Of a stretch of 9,644 nucleotides of DNA, positions 7,249 through 9,644 are shown one piece after another. Source of the DNA: Paracoccaceae bacterium (GTDB taxonomy: Bacteria; Pseudomonadota; Alphaproteobacteria; Rhodobacterales; Rhodobacteraceae); contig JALSHK010000451.1 in assembly GCA_026982275.1 (NCBI GenBank), positions 1-9,644 of the forward strand, written 5' to 3'. The notes under the pieces are model-generated. The model worked only from the letters and a program-made list of their open reading frames with translations, was not told the origin of the DNA and searched no databases. The position numbers and the translations under genes are program-made. Position 1 is the stretch's first letter; the number at the start of each line of letters is the position of its first letter.

Positions 7249-7836
7249 CTAAAAATCCCCCTCAGCCGCACGGTTCAGGATTTGCTGCATGGTTTCCTTC
7301 ACCTCCAGCGCCTCCTTGAGCAGCTCTTCAGGCAAGGTCTGCCCGCCATAAATCATCAGATCCATATTCAGGGTATAGATCCACAGATCTCCAGCCTCGT
7401 CTTCCACCAGCGAAACCCGGCAGGGCAGATAGGCGGCAAATGCCGGATCGAATTCCACCATCTTGGCAGCCGTAAGCGGATTGCAATATAGGTAAATTTT
7501 TAATGTCCGCCATGATTCACCCGTCATCGCCTCCACCTGATCACCAAGGGGCAGGGCACCCACATCCCTGATATTGCGCTCCTGCGCGATGGTCTGGATC
7601 GATTGGTCCACTTCTTCGAATGTCAGCCCGTCAGCCACCTTGGCGCGCCAAACGGTGGCCGCAGCCGAATTGCCGGTCTCTACCAGAATATCGGCCATTT
7701 CCTTATAGGTTTCAAAGGCTTTCGGATCAAAACCGTCAAACGCTACCTTGTATTTCCACAGCCCGGGCCCGAAATACGCCATAGCTGCCACGGCAGCCAC
7801 CCCGATCAAGGCCAGTAGATTACGAAGAAGTCCCAT
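7249..7836 (-). CDS. DUF302 domain protein with N-terminal membrane anchor
   Basis: 195-residue protein. Residues 4-23 form one hydrophobic segment (LRNLLALIGVAAVAAMAYFG) after a short start with a single Arg, so it is probably anchored in the inner membrane with the domain in the periplasm; no lipobox is seen. Residues about 105-170 match the DUF302 family: KIYLYCNPLTAAKMVEFDP, then AAYLPCRVSLVEDEAGDLWIY, then LMIYGG. The two cysteines, C118 (YCNP) and C139 (LPCR), are the notable conserved-looking residues and could form a disulfide or bind a cofactor, which is inference. No reaction is established for the family. AAGGGA on the minus strand lies eight bases before the ATG, an extended -10 promoter lies upstream, and a strong terminator follows, so it looks monocistronic. 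Domain call is from pattern memory. Confidence 0.82.
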   Translation of the reverse strand: MGLLRNLLALIGVAAVAAMAYFGPGLWKYKVAFDGFDPKAFETYKEMADILVETGNSAAATVWRAKVADGLTFEEVDQSIQTIAQERNIRDVGALPLGDQVEAMTGESWRTLKIYLYCNPLTAAKMVEFDPAFAAYLPCRVSLVEDEAGDLWIYTLNMDLMIYGGQTLPEELLKEALEVKETMQQILNRAAEGDF

Positions 7837-7875
7837 GTTTTACATCCCTTTTTGTATTATTATTTATGTTTGCAA

Positions 7876-7901
7876 AGTATAGCATAGCCAAACTGTTTCA
7901 A
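7876..7901 (-). promoter_or_regulatory. Promoter of the DUF302 gene (extended -10)
   Basis: The minus strand reads TG-C-TATACT (plus 7876-7884), an extended -10 element with one mismatch from TATAAT. TTGAAA (plus 7896-7901) lies 14 bases upstream, too close for an ideal -35, so the promoter probably relies on the TG extension. The start of transcription would fall near 7869, giving a leader of roughly 30 bases with a clear AAGGGA ribosome site. Confidence 0.5.
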
Positions 7902-7923
7902 GCGGGAAATTGCCGCATTTGAC

Positions 7924-7945
7924 CGAGGTAGGCTCGATCACCTCG
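7924..7945. repeat. Inverted repeat, possible operator (CGAGGT-N10-ACCTCG)
   Basis: Perfect six-base arms, CGAGGT at 7924-7929 and ACCTCG at 7940-7945, with a ten-base spacer; total 22 bases. It sits about 23 bases upstream of the -35 region of the minus-strand promoter. The size and position suit a dimeric regulator, but no regulator gene is in the window and no family can be named. Confidence 0.35.
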
Positions 7946-7966
7946 AAACAGCCCAGCAAAACGCCG

Positions 7967-7988
7967 CAAATATCCGGTCGAATATTTG
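7967..7988. repeat. Inverted repeat, possible operator (CAAATAT-N8-ATATTTG)
   Basis: Perfect seven-base arms, CAAATAT at 7967-7973 and ATATTTG at 7982-7988, with an eight-base spacer; total 22 bases, the same overall length as the repeat 21 bases to its left. The arms are AT-rich in a GC-rich genome, which favours a protein-binding site over an RNA hairpin. It could act on either divergent gene. Confidence 0.4.
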
Positions 7989-7994
7989 ATCACA

Positions 7995-8009
7995 GGTTTA
8001 ATAAAAACC
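7995..8009. repeat. Short inverted repeat GGTTT-N5-AAACC
   Basis: Five-base perfect arms (7995-7999 and 8005-8009) around AATAA. It lies about 35 bases upstream of the -10-like box of the DUF2235 gene, where an activator or repressor could bind. Arms this short can occur by chance. Confidence 0.2.
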
Positions 8010-8043
8010 GTATAACCGGACTGTTACTTTTGCGCTTACAGAC

Positions 8044-8049
8044 TATATT
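8044..8049 (+). promoter_or_regulatory. Possible -10 box of the DUF2235 gene
   Basis: TATATT matches the -10 consensus at five of six positions and lies 26 bases before the ATG at 8076, so the leader would be about 20 bases. No convincing -35 hexamer lies 16-18 bases upstream. The ribosome site is weak too: only GAG at 8068-8070. Expression is therefore likely low or activator-dependent, which is inference. Confidence 0.35.
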
Positions 8050-8075
8050 AGCAGCAAGCCAGCCAACGAGATCCC

Positions 8076-9104
8076 ATGCCCCGTATCCACGTCATCATCA
8101 TCGACGGCACATTAAGCCGCATAAAAACCGGACAGGAAACCAATGCCGGCCTGCTGTTCAAGCTGTTGCGCGACATTCCGGGGGTAACGGTCGGTTATGA
8201 TCCGGGCGTTCAGGGCAAAGGGCTTATGAAATGGGTGAATGTGCTGACCGGCCATGGCATAAATTGCTCGATCCGCTATGGCTATACCACCCTGGCCAAG
8301 CGCTTTCGCCCCGGCGACAAGATATTCCTGTTCGGATTCTCGCGCGGGGCCTATGCGGTGCGCTCTATCGCGGGGATGATGGCCAAAGTCGGGCTGCTCA
8401 AGCCTGACAATGTGAAGGCTTCCAGGGTGAATACCGCCTTCAGGCTTTATAAAGACTGTATCGATGACAAGCTTTCCAGCCGTTTTCGCCGCAAATACGC
8501 CCACCCCTCCATCGAAATCGAAATGATCGGCGTGTGGGATACGGTCAAGGCGCTGGGCCTGCATTTTCCGCTGCTTTCCTATTTTGCCCCCATGGCCACG
8601 GAATTTCACGATCACAAGCTCTCGCCGATCATCCGCAATGCCTACCAGGCCCTGGCCGCCGACGAAAACCGCCGCGCTTTTGCCTCGCTCCCCTGGCAAT
8701 GCCAGCCCAACTGGCGCGGGCATCTGGAGCAGGCGTGGTTTGCCGGTGCGCATGCGGATGTGGGCGGGCATGTATACGAACAGCCCGAAGCCCGCTGCGT
8801 CTCGAATATCTCGCTGAACTGGATGCTGGAGCGGGCCGAAGCCTGTGGCATTCCCCTGCCCGACAACTGGCAATCGCGCTTTCCAACAGACCCGCTGGGG
8901 CCGATCCTTGGTCCTTATGCCGGCTCCAGCAAATTCTTTCTGTTTCGTGAATCACGCCAATTCGGCAATCCGCAGGTCGATATCCTGCACCCGAGCCTGC
9001 TTACGCGGATCAACGAATTACACGGCTATAAAACGCGGCTGAAAGGCGCGCCGCTTACCGGTCGCCCCAGCTCGTCATCTCTTCCCGAAGCACCTTCCGG
9101 ATAA
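8076..9104 (+). CDS. DUF2235 domain protein, Tle1-like alpha/beta-hydrolase
   Basis: 342-residue protein of the DUF2235 family, the fold that includes type VI secretion phospholipase effectors of the Tle1 class. It shows the N-terminal IIIDGT strand-turn (7-12), the nucleophile elbow GFSRGAYAVRSIAG with G-x-S-x-G at 87-91 (S89 as nucleophile), GVWDTV with D155, FHDHKLS at 177-183 followed by ALAADENRRAF, and WFAGAHADVGG at 221-231 with H226 a candidate catalytic His. No signal peptide or membrane segment is seen, so it is probably cytoplasmic unless secreted through another system. No VgrG, PAAR, Hcp or lipoprotein immunity gene is nearby, so an effector role is unsupported; a housekeeping esterase or lipase is as likely. 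Its substrate is unknown. The last 16 residues (low-complexity Ser/Pro) are encoded in the overlap with the opposing gene. The ribosome site is weak. Confidence 0.85.
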   Translation: MPRIHVIIIDGTLSRIKTGQETNAGLLFKLLRDIPGVTVGYDPGVQGKGLMKWVNVLTGHGINCSIRYGYTTLAKRFRPGDKIFLFGFSRGAYAVRSIAGMMAKVGLLKPDNVKASRVNTAFRLYKDCIDDKLSSRFRRKYAHPSIEIEMIGVWDTVKALGLHFPLLSYFAPMATEFHDHKLSPIIRNAYQALAADENRRAFASLPWQCQPNWRGHLEQAWFAGAHADVGGHVYEQPEARCVSNISLNWMLERAEACGIPLPDNWQSRFPTDPLGPILGPYAGSSKFFLFRESRQFGNPQVDILHPSLLTRINELHGYKTRLKGAPLTGRPSSSSLPEAPSG

Positions 9105-9387
9105 GCGCCTCCAGCGCCTCCGGATCAGATACGCCCAGCGCCTGCTTCAGCTTTTTGACAAATTCATCCGGCGCGGCTGACGCGGCTTTTGGCGGGCTTT
9201 CCGGCGTGGCTTCTTGCAACAAAAGATCCACACGGGCTTCGGGGCGCAGGATCAGCAATTCTTTTTTCACCCGCGTTTGCTCGCGGGCATGGCGGGCATT
9301 GGCCTCGATCGATACCCGATCGCGAATCTCGGCCATGATATCTTTCATCGCCATGTTTTCGTGGTTATATTGCGCAATATCGCCCAT
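9055..9387 (-). CDS. Conserved-looking hypothetical protein, 110 residues
   Basis: Not recognised. It reads as a real gene because of a strong ribosome site (minus strand AAGGGAG, five bases before the ATG at 9387), close spacing (33 bases) downstream of the partial aldehyde dehydrogenase gene on the same strand, and protein-like composition. The protein is soluble and charged with no signal or membrane segment. Residues about 8-58 are predicted helical and rich in Arg/Glu/Lys (MAEIRDRVSIEANARHAREQ), 59-72 is a Pro/Ala/Ser linker, and 73-110 is a second helical part (DEFVKKLKQALGV, then LEALIRKVLREEM). The layout resembles small alphaproteobacterial adaptor-like proteins, but I can name no family. 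The 3' end overlaps the opposing DUF2235 gene by 50 bases. It is likely cotranscribed with the dehydrogenase gene. Confidence 0.7.
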   Translation of the reverse strand: MGDIAQYNHENMAMKDIMAEIRDRVSIEANARHAREQTRVKKELLILRPEARVDLLLQEATPESPPKAASAAPDEFVKKLKQALGVSDPEALEALIRKVLREEMTSWGDR

Positions 9388-9420
9388 TTTTCTCCCTTGG
9401 CCTGCCCCGACTATAGCAGC

Positions 9421-9644
9421 TTATTCCCCATAAGGCACCCAGATGTTTTTCACCTGCGTGGCGCGCTGCAAATAGCGCTTGCCCTGCCCTGAAGCGGGGT
9501 TATGCCAATCCGCTGCCGCGCTCCATGTGATTTTCAGGTTCCCCGCCGAAGCCGCCTCCAGCGCCGCATTTTCAGCGCCAAAGTTCCATAAGCCATTCAC
9601 ATCATCATGCTCGGCCAGGGCTTTCGCCATGGCAGCATGATCGC
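9421..9644 (-). CDS. Aldehyde dehydrogenase family protein, C-terminal end only (runs off window)
   Basis: The last 74 codons of a longer minus-strand gene; the frame stays open to the right edge (four further codons, D-H-A-A, before the Met at 9630), so that Met is not a start. The sequence ALAEHDDVNGLWNFG, then ENAALEAASAGNLK, then ATQVKNIWVPYGE at the very end matches what I recall as the C-terminus of the long aldehyde dehydrogenases encoded beside deoC in Rhodobacterales. The catalytic Cys/Glu and the NAD-binding region are outside the window, so activity cannot be judged here. Family assignment is from memory of this tail and is moderate. Confidence 0.6.
   Translation of the reverse strand, partial: DHAAMAKALAEHDDVNGLWNFGAENAALEAASAGNLKITWSAAADWHNPASGQGKRYLQRATQVKNIWVPYGE

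Larger units (their letters stand above)
7837..8075. other. Divergent intergenic region with promoters and inverted repeats
   Basis: A 239-base AT-richer gap between the DUF302 gene (minus) and the DUF2235 gene (plus). It holds a good extended -10 for the minus-strand gene, a -10-like box for the plus-strand gene, and three perfect inverted repeats with arms of 5-7 bases between them, listed separately. A frame of 96 codons starting at 7910 crosses it, but has no recognisable content and I treat it as noise. Confidence 0.7.

Noticed and set aside
4747..7491. A 914-codon open frame on the plus strand, antisense to valS
   Set aside because: It lies opposite a certain essential gene in codon register, is full of His/Arg/Gly/Ile with no domain pattern, lacks a ribosome site, and continues through a terminator and into the DUF302 gene. 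This is the usual by-product of GC-skewed codon use.
7910..8200. A 96-codon plus-strand frame crossing the divergent promoter region into the DUF2235 gene
   Set aside because: No ribosome site, low-complexity His/Arg end produced by frame shift of the real gene, and it covers the inverted repeats and the -10 box.
8112..8873. A 253-codon minus-strand frame opposite the DUF2235 gene
   Set aside because: No motif; the plus strand carries the full set of DUF2235 signatures.
9055..9387. The opposing small gene as an immunity partner of the Tle1-like hydrolase
   Set aside because: Tle1 immunity proteins are normally periplasmic or lipoprotein and encoded on the same strand; this one has no signal peptide and lies convergent, closer to the aldehyde dehydrogenase gene.
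1..9644. CRISPR arrays, tRNA genes, insertion sequences, attachment sites
   Set aside because: No regularly spaced repeats, no cloverleaf pattern, no transposase motif and no terminal inverted repeats with target duplications were seen on reading both strands.

Overview
The window looks like chromosomal DNA from an alphaproteobacterium, most likely of the Rhodobacterales. The reasons are family-level and recalled rather than searched: a long valyl-tRNA synthetase with an enlarged catalytic-domain insertion, the C-terminus of a deoC-type aldehyde dehydrogenase ending in KNIWVPYGE, and moderately GC-rich coding with dense, short-spaced genes. The genus cannot be given.

The left part (1-4128, plus strand) is a tight catabolic operon for 4-hydroxybenzoate and protocatechuate by the protocatechuate 4,5-cleavage (meta) pathway. 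The order is a 4-oxalomesaconate tautomerase/isomerase (galD/ligU type, 5' end outside the window), 2-pyrone-4,6-dicarboxylate lactonase (ligI), protocatechuate 4,5-dioxygenase alpha and beta subunits (ligA, ligB) and 4-hydroxybenzoate 3-monooxygenase (pobA). Gaps are 0, 15, 1 and 21 bases. PobA makes protocatechuate from 4-hydroxybenzoate; LigAB opens the ring; a dehydrogenase not seen here (LigC) would give the pyrone dicarboxylate; LigI hydrolyses it to oxalomesaconate; the GalD/LigU protein isomerises that. Hydratase and aldolase (LigJ, LigK) would finish to pyruvate and oxaloacetate. Gene order is roughly the reverse of pathway order, and the missing steps, regulator and promoter are probably upstream of base 1.

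The middle (4141-7836, minus strand) holds valS, convergent with pobA across only 12 bases, and upstream of it a small membrane-anchored DUF302 protein. A strong intrinsic terminator lies between the two minus-strand genes. It overlaps the longest possible valS reading frame and so supports a shorter valS start at 7119.

The right part starts with a 239-base divergent intergenic region (7837-8075) carrying an extended -10 promoter for the DUF302 gene, a possible -10 for the plus-strand gene and three perfect inverted repeats. Next is a DUF2235 (Tle1-like alpha/beta-hydrolase) gene at 8076-9104. Its 3' end overlaps by 50 bases the 3' end of an opposing 110-codon gene of unknown function. The window closes with the C-terminal end of a minus-strand aldehyde dehydrogenase gene that runs off the right edge.

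I found no tRNA, rRNA, CRISPR array, insertion sequence or phage gene, and no convincing new multi-gene system. The most interesting items are the compact pobA-ligAB-ligI-galD operon, the divergent regulatory region, and the overlapping DUF2235/unknown pair.
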